The notes under the pieces are model-generated. The model did no database searches. It saw only the letters and a list, made by a program, of their open reading frames with translations, and was not told where the DNA came from. From the NCBI GenBank assembly GCA_946624065.1, contig CAMORT010000001.1:1-64000 (forward strand): DNA of 64,000 nt, in the 5' to 3' direction. Shown one piece after another: positions 54,301 through 59,922 of this stretch. Positions within the stretch are counted from its first letter, which is position 1; each line of letters begins with the position of its first letter. A program made the position numbers and the translations under genes. The DNA is from F23-D06 sp002392325. GTDB lineage: Bacteria; Bacteroidota; Bacteroidia; Bacteroidales; WCHB1-69.

Positions 54301-54346
54301 CCCGCCAATCTGAAGGCACGATGTGTTGTAAGGTTGGCGGGATTTT
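54301..54346 (+). ncRNA. Structured leader hairpin, copy 1 (terminator-like)
   Basis: An outer stem CCCGCCAA (54301-54308) pairs with TTGGCGGG (54334-54341). An internal loop TCTGAAG / TGTAAGG encloses an inner stem GCAC-GAT-GTGT. Six T follow the outer stem, so it could act as an intrinsic terminator or attenuator ahead of the dinD-like gene, or simply end readthrough from the TonB receptor gene. The internal loop is shared with copy 2 at 55811 while stem and triloop differ. Confidence 0.6.
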
Positions 54347-54401
54347 TTGAAAACATTTTATTAACCCATTAGAACAAAACAATCATGAAAAAAGAAGAAA
54401 T
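54341..54401. repeat. Direct repeat A: leader and first codons of the dinD-like gene
   Basis: 61 bp from GATTTTTTGAAAACATT to the sixth codon of the dinD-like gene. It is nearly identical to 55243-55301, which lacks 2 bp of a T-rich stretch. Confidence 0.9.
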
Positions 54402-55212
54402 TTTGGCTTTATTTGAAGATTTTGAACAGGTTGCTTGTGAAACAAACGGCATTGAATGCTGGAGTGCGCGCGAACTTTCCACATTATTAGGTTACACACA
54501 GTGGCGCAATTTTACTAACGTTGTTGACAAAGCCAAAGAAGCATGTCAGAATGCCGGACAACCCATTATTTATCATTTTGCTGACGTCAGCAAAATGATA
54601 AGACTCCCCAAAGGGGCTGTCAGAGAAGTAGATGACATGCTACTTACGCGTTATGCGTGTTATTTGATTGCTCAAAATGGGGACCCGCGGAAACCGCAGA
54701 TTGCCTTTGCACAAACCTATTTTGCCGTGCAGACGCGCCGTGCCGAGTTGATAGAGCAGCGGCTTATGGAAGTGGAACGGGTAAAGGCGCGTGCAAAGTT
54801 GCAGGAAACAGAAAAGAAATTGTCGGGAATCTTGTACGAGCGTGGTATTGATGACAAGAGTTTTGCCATCATCCGTTCAAAAGGGGATCAGGCGCTTTTT
54901 CGGCTGGGGACCACCACTTTGAAACGGAAAATGAACATTCCCAAAAACAGACCACTTGCGGATTTCCTTCCGACGATTAGTATCAAGGCCAAGGATTTTG
55001 CCGCCGAAATGACCAGTGTGAACGTGCAGACAAAAGATTTGCATGGGGAGACATACATCTCGCAGGAGCATGTGGACAACAACACGGCCGTGCGCCAAAT
55101 GCTGGTGAAGCGCGGGATCGTTCCTGAGAATCTTCCGCCGGCAGAGGATGTGAAGAAAGTGGAACGCCGCCTCACCGCAGAAGAGAAAAAGGCAATGCAG
55201 AGGGAAGCGTAA
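54385..55212 (+). CDS. dinD: DNA damage-inducible protein D-like (BRO-N family)
   Basis: A 275-residue DinD-like protein. The N-terminal BRO/KilA-type domain reads WSARELSTLLGYTQWRNFTNVVDKAKEAC near 22-51, followed by VDDMLLTRYACYLIAQNGDPRKPQIAFAQTYFAVQTRR near 82-119 and a C-terminal region with VRQMLVKRGIVPENLPPAEDVKKVERR. In E. coli dinD is SOS-controlled and its product affects RecA filaments. No LexA box could be assigned here. It opens the accessory islet with hicBA downstream, a neighbourhood typical of mobile or defence-linked DNA. Promoter box, structured hairpin and start are consistent with ATG 54385. Confidence 0.88.
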   Translation: MKKEEILALFEDFEQVACETNGIECWSARELSTLLGYTQWRNFTNVVDKAKEACQNAGQPIIYHFADVSKMIRLPKGAVREVDDMLLTRYACYLIAQNGDPRKPQIAFAQTYFAVQTRRAELIEQRLMEVERVKARAKLQETEKKLSGILYERGIDDKSFAIIRSKGDQALFRLGTTTLKRKMNIPKNRPLADFLPTISIKAKDFAAEMTSVNVQTKDLHGETYISQEHVDNNTAVRQMLVKRGIVPENLPPAEDVKKVERRLTAEEKKAMQREA

Positions 55213-55242
55213 TTGATTTTCAGAGTTCAATTTCCATAATTT

Positions 55243-55301
55243 GATTTTTTGAAAACATTATTAACCCATTAGAACAAAACAATCATGAAAAAAGAAGAAA
55301 T
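55243..55301. repeat. Direct repeat B: duplicated dinD leader and start codons
   Basis: 59 bp, nearly identical to 54341-54401 and including an ATG with the same six codons (MKKEEI). The copy lies 31 bp after the dinD-like stop and before hicB. It lacks the promoter box and hairpin of copy A. Confidence 0.9.
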
Positions 55302-55344
55302 ACAAAATGCGGATTCGCAAGTACTTCTGATTGACAAAAAACCG

Positions 55345-55352
55345 TATTTTTG
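55345..55352 (+). promoter_or_regulatory. Promoter box for hicBA (TATTTTTG)
   Basis: TATTTTTG, 19 bp before ATG 55372. It falls inside the longer open frame that starts in repeat B and supports the shorter hicB. Confidence 0.65.
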
Positions 55353-55371
55353 TCCCGTCACAAGAAAGAGT

Positions 55372-55587
55372 ATGGAATTTACCATCATATTAGAGAAAAT
55401 GGATAATGGCCAGTGGTTTTGCCAATGCGAGCAGGTGCCTGAGGCGGTAACCCAAGGTACAACTATTGAAGAGGCAAAAGAGAACATCAAAGATGCCATT
55501 GAGATGGTTTTGGCCGCTAAAAAGGAGCAGACCAGGCAGAATTATGTCGGGAAACGCATCATTCGTCGCAAAATTGCCATTCTCTAA
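55372..55587 (+). CDS. hicB: HicB-type antitoxin
   Basis: A 71-residue HicB-like protein (MEFTIILEKMDNGQWFCQCE then QVPEAVTQGTTIEEAKENIKDAIEMVL), the RNase H-like partial fold that neutralises HicA and usually represses the operon. It ends in a basic tail (GKRIIRRKIAIL) with no separate ribbon-helix-helix domain visible. The frame continues upstream to an ATG at 55285, but those 29 codons come partly from the duplicated dinD start and contain the promoter box. The stop overlaps the hicA ATG by one base (TAATG). Antitoxin-first order is less usual than hicA-hicB but common in this lineage's annotations. Confidence 0.85.
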   Translation: MEFTIILEKMDNGQWFCQCEQVPEAVTQGTTIEEAKENIKDAIEMVLAAKKEQTRQNYVGKRIIRRKIAIL

Positions 55588-55775
55588 TGAAGAGGTCAAC
55601 GCTAATCAAGTACTTGTTAGAGAATAACTGTACCCTTTTCAGAGAAGGCAGCAGCCATTCTGTTTACATAAACAAGAAAGGAAAGGGGATGTCAGCTATA
55701 CCGCGCCATTCTGAAATAGGGGATCGTTTGGCGGTGGAAATCTGCAAGCAACTGGAAATCCCGAAAATAAAATAA
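55587..55775 (+). CDS. hicA: HicA-type mRNA interferase toxin
   Basis: A 62-residue HicA: KRSTLIKYLLENNCTLFREGSSHSVYINKKGKGMSAIPRH, with the conserved catalytic His in GSSHSVY (His24), then EIGDRLAVEICKQLEIPKIK. It has the dsRBD-like fold that cleaves mRNA and tmRNA when free of HicB. Translationally coupled to hicB by a one-base overlap. Confidence 0.92.
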   Translation: MKRSTLIKYLLENNCTLFREGSSHSVYINKKGKGMSAIPRHSEIGDRLAVEICKQLEIPKIK

Positions 55776-55798
55776 CCCCAAAATTTTGATTTTTTTCC

Positions 55799-55806
55799 TA
55801 TCTTTG
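55799..55806 (+). promoter_or_regulatory. Promoter box for the structured RNA (TATCTTTG)
   Basis: TATCTTTG, identical to the box at 54292 and at the same spacing (about 4 bp) from a related hairpin. Confidence 0.65.
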
Positions 55807-55810
55807 CCCC

Positions 55811-55845
55811 GTCAACCCGAAGGCACATGGTGTTGTAAGGTTGGC
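55811..55845 (+). promoter_or_regulatory. Structured leader hairpin, copy 2
   Basis: Outer stem GTCAAC (55811-55816) pairs with GTTGGC (55840-55845). Inner stem GCAC-ATG-GTGT. The internal loop is CCGAAG / TGTAAG. Compared with copy 1 at 54301, stem bases and triloop differ while the loop (GAAG and TGTAAG) is kept. Here it is not followed by a T-run. Confidence 0.6.
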
Positions 55846-56000
55846 GAAATTTATTGAATTAAACGAAGCGTTATGCTCGTCTTGTGAATGGAAACGTAGG
55901 AAATTTCCAATACAATGATGCAAGAGAGTGTGACGGCTTGCGCGAATAGCGTGGGCTGGTTCCACATCTCCATCATTGGGTTTTCCTACGACCTCCATTC

Positions 56001-56032
56001 GAAGAAGTGGTGTACAGTACCACGCTTCTTTT
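56001..56032 (+). terminator. Terminator of the structured RNA
   Basis: GAAG-aa-GTGGT (56001-56011) pairs with ACCAC-g-CTTC (56019-56028), followed by TTTT. The 3' arm GCTTC could alternatively pair with GAAGC of hairpin 2 (55865-55869), giving a possible switch. Confidence 0.65.
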
Positions 56033-56078
56033 GTGTTCAATGCTCTTGTGGTGCTGAGGAGCGGGAAAACTGAAATTG

Positions 56079-56762
56079 ATGAAAAAATTTTTCTTGCTTA
56101 TAGTTGTCTTGCTTGTTTCAATAGTGTCGTTTGCCCAAAATGATGTGACAAAGTTTCTTGGCATTCCTGTTGATGGAACAAAATCAGACATGATTCAAAA
56201 GTTAAAGACAAAAGGATTTACCTATGATGCTGTTAATGATGTCTTACATGGGCAATTTAATGGTAGAAAATCAAATATATACATAGCGACAAATAAAGGT
56301 AAGGTTTATAGAATCATGGTTTGTGATGATATTGGCATAAGTGAAGCGGAAATTAAAATCAGATTTAATAATCTTTGCCGACAATTTGAAAATAATGAAA
56401 AATATATTCATCGAGATTTGTTAGGAAGTTATGAAATTGGTGAAGATGTGGATATTTCTTATGAGATGCTTGTACATAATAAGAGATTTCAAGCGGCTTA
56501 TTATCAAATCTCTGAAAATGATAATGATTCTACAGATTTAATGAAATTTTTAGAAAACGTTCAAAATCATTATACGGAAGAAGAACTTGAAAATTTAAGC
56601 GAAGAAGAGGCAAAAATGATGTTGAATCAATTTTGGGACAGCCTAAATCGTCCCTCCTTACATAAATCAGTATGGTTCATGATTTCTAGAAATTTTAATA
56701 GATATAATATTAATATCTACTATGATAATGAATTAAATATGGCTAATGGGGAAGATTTATAA
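56079..56762 (+). CDS. Exported protein of unknown function, AT-rich
   Basis: A 227-residue protein with signal peptide MKKFFLLIVVLLVSIVSFAQ; not recognised. After the signal comes VTKFLGIPVDGTKSDMIQKLKTKGFTYD, a pattern seen in small exported Bacteroidota proteins, then alpha/beta sequence and an acidic helical region (TEEELENLSEEEAKMMLNQF). Codon use is strongly AT-rich compared with flanking genes, suggesting acquisition. It begins 47 bp after the structured RNA terminator with no promoter box of its own, so readthrough of the terminator may drive it. The TTG one codon earlier is not used. Confidence 0.7.
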   Translation: MKKFFLLIVVLLVSIVSFAQNDVTKFLGIPVDGTKSDMIQKLKTKGFTYDAVNDVLHGQFNGRKSNIYIATNKGKVYRIMVCDDIGISEAEIKIRFNNLCRQFENNEKYIHRDLLGSYEIGEDVDISYEMLVHNKRFQAAYYQISENDNDSTDLMKFLENVQNHYTEEELENLSEEEAKMMLNQFWDSLNRPSLHKSVWFMISRNFNRYNINIYYDNELNMANGEDL

Positions 56763-56774
56763 AAATATAGCAAA

Positions 56775-57011
56775 ATGAACAATAAAGCAATTCATTGTGG
56801 GAACACAACAGATGATTTTGAAAAGTTAAAACACTTATGCAAATTTGAGGCAGAAAAACTAACTGCAAACATTGTTTTTTCTGAAGAGGACGTTGTAAAA
56901 ATACCTTTTTGGACGAATGATATACCAGAATTAATATGTATTGGGCATTTTTACAAAAATGAGAAAGGAGTTGTGACTTTTGATTTGGATTTTTCGCAAA
57001 CAACATTATAA
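56775..57011 (+). CDS. Small protein of unknown function, AT-rich
   Basis: A 78-residue cytosolic protein starting 12 bp after the previous stop and sharing its AT-rich codon use. Sequence features: MNNKAIHCGNTTDDFEKLKH, a Cys at 22, then EEDVVKIPFWTNDIPELICIGHFYKNEKGVVTFDLDF. No family recognised. The pair with the upstream exported protein looks like a two-gene cassette. Confidence 0.6.
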   Translation: MNNKAIHCGNTTDDFEKLKHLCKFEAEKLTANIVFSEEDVVKIPFWTNDIPELICIGHFYKNEKGVVTFDLDFSQTTL

Positions 57012-57259
57012 AATCCATTTGTCGCATCTTTTCCCCGCACACCTACGGCGTGCGCCTATCTTTCTCTCATGCCCGCCCGCTACCAAGCTATGCAGGCCGA
57101 TGGCCTGCAACATGAGGTTCAATAATATCGTGTCTTCTGCCCATTTTCTTGTCAAGAATTTTTGATGTTGACGGGCGATTGTGATTCAGTCTGTTGGAAA
57201 AAGATTTACAAAAACATATCAAAAATTTCAATAATGATGCTGGTGTAATAGATTTTTAG
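57012..57259. other. Non-coding stretch with GC hairpins
   Basis: No credible gene. It contains two GC-rich inverted repeats in an otherwise AT-rich area: GCAC-acctacggc-GTGC (about 57038-57054) and a perfect GCAGGCC-GAT-GGCCTGC (57092-57108). The composition switches sharply from the AT-rich genes before it. It could be the remnant of an inserted element; no transposase or clear end repeats were seen. Confidence 0.5.
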
Positions 57260-57267
57260 TATCTTTG
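57260..57267 (+). promoter_or_regulatory. Orphan promoter box (TATCTTTG)
   Basis: TATCTTTG, with no plus-strand gene downstream; the next gene is convergent. It precedes a two-hairpin RNA candidate. Confidence 0.55.
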
Positions 57268-57273
57268 CAGTCG

Positions 57274-57335
57274 AATCCCCCTTAGGTGGAAAATACTAAG
57301 GCTCGCCCACTCCTAAAAAAAGTGGGCTTAATTTT
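57274..57335 (+). ncRNA. Candidate small RNA with two hairpins
   Basis: After the orphan box, CCTTAG (57280-57285) pairs with CTAAGG (57296-57301), and GCCCAC (57305-57310) with GTGGGC (57322-57327), followed by TTAATTTTTG. The RNA would be about 60 nt. The following TTTTTGAAAACA resembles the sequence after the dinD leader hairpin (54342). It would be antisense-convergent to the phosphatase 3' end. Confidence 0.45.
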
Positions 57336-57361
57336 TGAAAACAAAAATATTATGCAGAAAG

Positions 57362-57835
57362 TTATTGTTTCTGCCGTTCATTTTTCAGGAAGTCCAATAA
57401 CCCTTCGCAGCCCTCTTGCACATCGTCCCAGGTGGCTTGGAAATTGCCGGTGTACCATGGGTCGGCCACGTCGCGTGGCGTGTCGGTATAGTCCATCAGT
57501 AGCGATATTTTGTTATCAACATCTTGTCCGACAATACGTTGTAAATTGCGCATGTTGTTTTGGTCCATGGCGATGATATAGTCGAAGTAGTCGTAATCAG
57601 CGCGGGTCATCTGGCGGGCGGTTTTGCCAGCACAAGAGATGCCGTGCGCCTGCAACATCCTGCGGGCGGGTGGATACACCGGATTGCCGATCTCCTCGCG
57701 GCTTGTAGCGGCGGAGGCAATCTCAAACTGTACAGAAAGCCCGCGCTCCGCCACCTTCTGTTTCAGCACAAACTCGGCCATCGGACTGCGGCAGATGTTG
57801 CCGTGGCAAATAAAGAGGATGCGGACTGTTTTCAT
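57362..57835 (-). CDS. Low-molecular-weight protein tyrosine phosphatase
   Basis: A 157-residue LMW-PTP. The P-loop CHGNICRS has Cys10 and Arg16 (CX5R) near the N-terminus; the general acid Asp lies in DVADPWYTGNF near residue 125. It removes phosphate from tyrosine in proteins, often kinases of polysaccharide export. The frame opens 78 codons further upstream, but ATG 57835 matches the family start and overlaps the previous gene's stop (ATGA), so the two genes are translationally coupled. Confidence 0.92.
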   Translation of the reverse strand: MKTVRILFICHGNICRSPMAEFVLKQKVAERGLSVQFEIASAATSREEIGNPVYPPARRMLQAHGISCAGKTARQMTRADYDYFDYIIAMDQNNMRNLQRIVGQDVDNKISLLMDYTDTPRDVADPWYTGNFQATWDDVQEGCEGLLDFLKNERQKQ

Positions 57836-58041
57836 TCGTGGAAGAAGAGTTTTTCGATAAGGAAGAAGATCATCCGTATGATCAGGCAGCTGCCACCCAC
57901 TATGACGAGGGTCAGAACGCCAGGCCAGTGCATGAACCAGAAAATGACACCGACCACCAGCACGCATAACGACGACCAGAAAATTTTCTTCATAAACCGA
58001 TGATATGCTGCGGATTGGAAAAGTTGTTGGAATTGTGACAT
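57832..58041 (-). CDS. Small two-helix membrane protein
   Basis: A 69-residue protein with one long or two short hydrophobic helices (WSSLCVLVVGVIFWFMHWPG and VLTLVIVGGSCLIIRMIFFL) and a C-terminal ATGA overlap with the LMW phosphatase gene. The promoter box 26 bp upstream supports ATG 58041; Met17 is an alternative. No family recognised. Coupling suggests a membrane partner or a regulator for the phosphatase, which is inference. Confidence 0.7.
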   Translation of the reverse strand: MSQFQQLFQSAAYHRFMKKIFWSSLCVLVVGVIFWFMHWPGVLTLVIVGGSCLIIRMIFFLIEKLFFHE

Positions 58042-58066
58042 GATGATGTTTTATGTTATTAAAGCG

Positions 58067-58074
58067 CAAAAATA
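58067..58074 (-). promoter_or_regulatory. Promoter box for the membrane protein-phosphatase unit (TATTTTTG, minus strand)
   Basis: TATTTTTG on the minus strand, 25 bp before ATG 58041. Confidence 0.65.
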
Positions 58075-58115
58075 CAATATAATTGAAGATTAGGGATAAT
58101 AGCTGGCATTTTTAT

Positions 58116-58123
58116 TATTTTTG
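58116..58123 (+). promoter_or_regulatory. Promoter box for the alpha/beta hydrolase gene (TATTTTTG)
   Basis: TATTTTTG, 30 bp before ATG 58154. Confidence 0.65.
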
Positions 58124-58153
58124 CACCTATAATGATTGTTGATCGCTGATGTC

Positions 58154-59122
58154 ATGATAAGGCGCAAAAGGTATGGCATGTTTCTATATGTTTTGTTGGT
58201 TTCTTCTTTGATACTGACTATACCCGGTATGCTTTCCGCTCAAATGCCTTCCACGCATATCCGAGTGGAGCGCGGAATTCCCTATTGCACGGTGCAAACT
58301 CCTGGGCAAAAGAAACCGCAAACACTCCGGTTCGATTTCTATGAGCCAGCAGGAGAATCGGATACATCGCGACCACTAGTCATTACCTTGTTTGGTGGCG
58401 GTTTCGTGGTTGGATCGCGCGATTGGGCGGATATGCGGGCATGGTGTACCCGTTTTGCGGAAAGCGGATGGACTGCCGCTTCCATCGATTACAGATTGAT
58501 GCCTGCCCAGCATTTTTCAGCCAAGAACATGATCCGTACTGGTTATATGGCGGCACAGGATGTAAGTGCTGCTGTACGATTCTTCAAAGTTAACGCCAGT
58601 AAATATCATATAGATACGAATCGGATCTTCCTGCTCGGGCAGTCGGCAGGGGCGGTGGCTATCATCCATGCGCTCTATATGGATGAGGATGAGCGGCCTG
58701 CCGAGACTTTTGCCAAACCGAAATTGCCACCCCTTCATTCCACAGGATTTGTTGAGACCCAATCAAAAGAGTTCAGCGTGGCGGGTGCCATATTGCTCTG
58801 GGGTAGCATCTTTGATCCGAAAATGATAGACAAAGACGAAATCACACCGGTTTGCATGATTCATGGTGGAAAAGATAAGATTTTGGATGCCAAATCCGGA
58901 TATGCCTTTTCGATGCCAACACTGCCATTTGTGTATGGCTCCCAAAGCATGGCCATGCGGTTTCAAAGTCTTGGAATCTCATCCTATGAATTACATCTGC
59001 TTGAAAACGAGTCTCATGCCTTTTATTTCAAATATCTGTATATGTATCAGTTAGACAAACAGAAATTTGACGAATGTTTCCGTATTTCCTACGATTTCAT
59101 TCGGGAAACAGGTGGTCAATAG
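58154..59122 (+). CDS. Exported alpha/beta hydrolase (carboxylesterase/BD-FAE-like)
   Basis: A 322-residue exported esterase-type protein. Signal region MIRRKRYGMFLYVLLVSSLI ending MLSAQ. The oxyanion-hole motif is LFGGGFVVGSRDW (GGG rather than HGGG), the nucleophile elbow GQSAGA near residue 162, an Asp in GGKDKILD, and the catalytic His probably in ENESHAFYF near 289. Substrate unknown; relatives act on acetylated or feruloylated polysaccharides or small esters. The frame extends to a TTG six codons upstream, but ATG 58154 gives the better signal peptide. Confidence 0.85.
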   Translation: MIRRKRYGMFLYVLLVSSLILTIPGMLSAQMPSTHIRVERGIPYCTVQTPGQKKPQTLRFDFYEPAGESDTSRPLVITLFGGGFVVGSRDWADMRAWCTRFAESGWTAASIDYRLMPAQHFSAKNMIRTGYMAAQDVSAAVRFFKVNASKYHIDTNRIFLLGQSAGAVAIIHALYMDEDERPAETFAKPKLPPLHSTGFVETQSKEFSVAGAILLWGSIFDPKMIDKDEITPVCMIHGGKDKILDAKSGYAFSMPTLPFVYGSQSMAMRFQSLGISSYELHLLENESHAFYFKYLYMYQLDKQKFDECFRISYDFIRETGGQ

Positions 59123-59148
59123 ACCACTTTAACAGGATATTGGTTTTA

Positions 59149-59889
59149 TTATTTCCACACGGTCCGCACACGGCAAACCTCCACCATATCCTTTTCGGAA
59201 TAAATGGAGCAAAGGAAATCGTTCGGAGCGGTCTCCTGCTTCACCACAGCATAGCGGTCGCTGGCATGGGTTTGCTGCAAATAATTGATGGCCAAGAAGG
59301 CAAGTTTGTGCGTCATGTGGAAATCGTGATCAAAACTGTCCATCACCCAAGTGACATAGGCGGAGTTATTGGCATGACAGTTCATGTCGATGTTGGAATA
59401 GACTACTGGTTTGAAGACAGGTTTCTCGCAGGGTACGCCAGTGCGCAGGCGCGAGGCGGGTGTTTCCAAAGCATGGAGTCCCTCAACCGTACCTAAGTTG
59501 TTTTCGTATGCACTCAACTGATGAGGTTTGCCGTCTCCATCCAAAAGCACCCAATTGGAAGTGGAACGCACCAACACTTCGCCATCCATTGTCTCCATCA
59601 GATAATCACGAGGTTGAACCAAATAGTTGTTCTTTTTGGGCCAAGTGGTGATGATTACCTCGTCCAGCCATTCGGGCATCCTCAGAATCTCGACATCCAT
59701 ACGCGACAATGCCCAAAACTGGTTGAACTGATGCAGAAAATCCCAACCGACACCCAACTCGTTGGCATGGTTGACCGCCGCTTCCTGCAGCAAATTGAAT
59801 AATAATGTAGGGGTTAACTGTCTGCTGCCATCCACCATGAAAGAGGCAATGGTATGTTTTTCGGAATGGGTACCTTTGCTTTGTGTCAT
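59149..59889 (-). CDS. Acyl-ACP thioesterase (FatA/FatB-like)
   Basis: A 246-residue double hot-dog thioesterase: NHANELGVGWDFLHQFNQFWALSRMDVEI near 38-66, the second half with YSNIDMNCHANNSAYVTWVMDSF near 165-187 containing the catalytic N-x-H pattern, and a final EVCRVRTVWK. It hydrolyses acyl-ACP to free fatty acid in the cytosol. Common in gut Bacteroidales. It is monocistronic with its own promoter box. Confidence 0.92.
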   Translation of the reverse strand: MTQSKGTHSEKHTIASFMVDGSRQLTPTLLFNLLQEAAVNHANELGVGWDFLHQFNQFWALSRMDVEILRMPEWLDEVIITTWPKKNNYLVQPRDYLMETMDGEVLVRSTSNWVLLDGDGKPHQLSAYENNLGTVEGLHALETPASRLRTGVPCEKPVFKPVVYSNIDMNCHANNSAYVTWVMDSFDHDFHMTHKLAFLAINYLQQTHASDRYAVVKQETAPNDFLCSIYSEKDMVEVCRVRTVWK

Positions 59890-59909
59890 TTCTTTAATTT
59901 TTAGGGCGG

Positions 59910-59917
59910 CAAAGATA
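59910..59917 (-). promoter_or_regulatory. Promoter box for the thioesterase gene (TATCTTTG, minus strand)
   Basis: TATCTTTG on the minus strand, 20 bp before ATG 59889. It lies just downstream of the PD40 gene stop (59923). Confidence 0.6.
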
Positions 59918-59922
59918 CAAAA

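Larger units (their letters stand above)
55808..56032 (+). ncRNA. Candidate structured RNA of about 225 nt (rod-shaped, 6S-like topology)
   Basis: The region is bounded by a promoter box and a terminator and has no good reading frame. From 5': hairpin 1 (55811-55845, leader motif copy 2); hairpin 2 (ACGAAGC-gttat-GCTCGT, 55863-55880); then a rod at 55886-56000 formed by GAATGGA/TCCATTC, CGTAGGAAA/TTTTCCTACG, an asymmetric bubble (9 nt against 2), CAATGATG/CATCATTG, GAGA-TGTG/CACA-TCTC with one bulge, and a nine-pair tip with wobble pairs around GAATA. A long rod with an internal bubble recalls 6S RNA, but identity is not shown. It could instead be the leader of the gene at 56079. Confidence 0.7.

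Noticed and set aside
55285..55371. 29-codon N-terminal extension of HicB
   Set aside because: It comes from the duplicated dinD start and spans a promoter box; HicB proteins begin at MEFTIILEK-like sequence.
55776..56078. Retron-like or tmRNA/SRP/RNase P RNA in the hicA-56079 gap
   Set aside because: No reverse transcriptase is nearby, and the hallmark sequences of tmRNA, SRP RNA and RNase P RNA are absent. Left as an unidentified rod-shaped RNA.
57038..57108. Insertion sequence remnant
   Set aside because: Two GC-rich hairpins suggest an element, but no transposase fragment, terminal inverted repeats or target duplication was found.
57836..58069. 78-codon N-terminal extension of the LMW phosphatase
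   Set aside because: It overlaps the small membrane protein gene in another frame, and family members start at the CX5R loop region.
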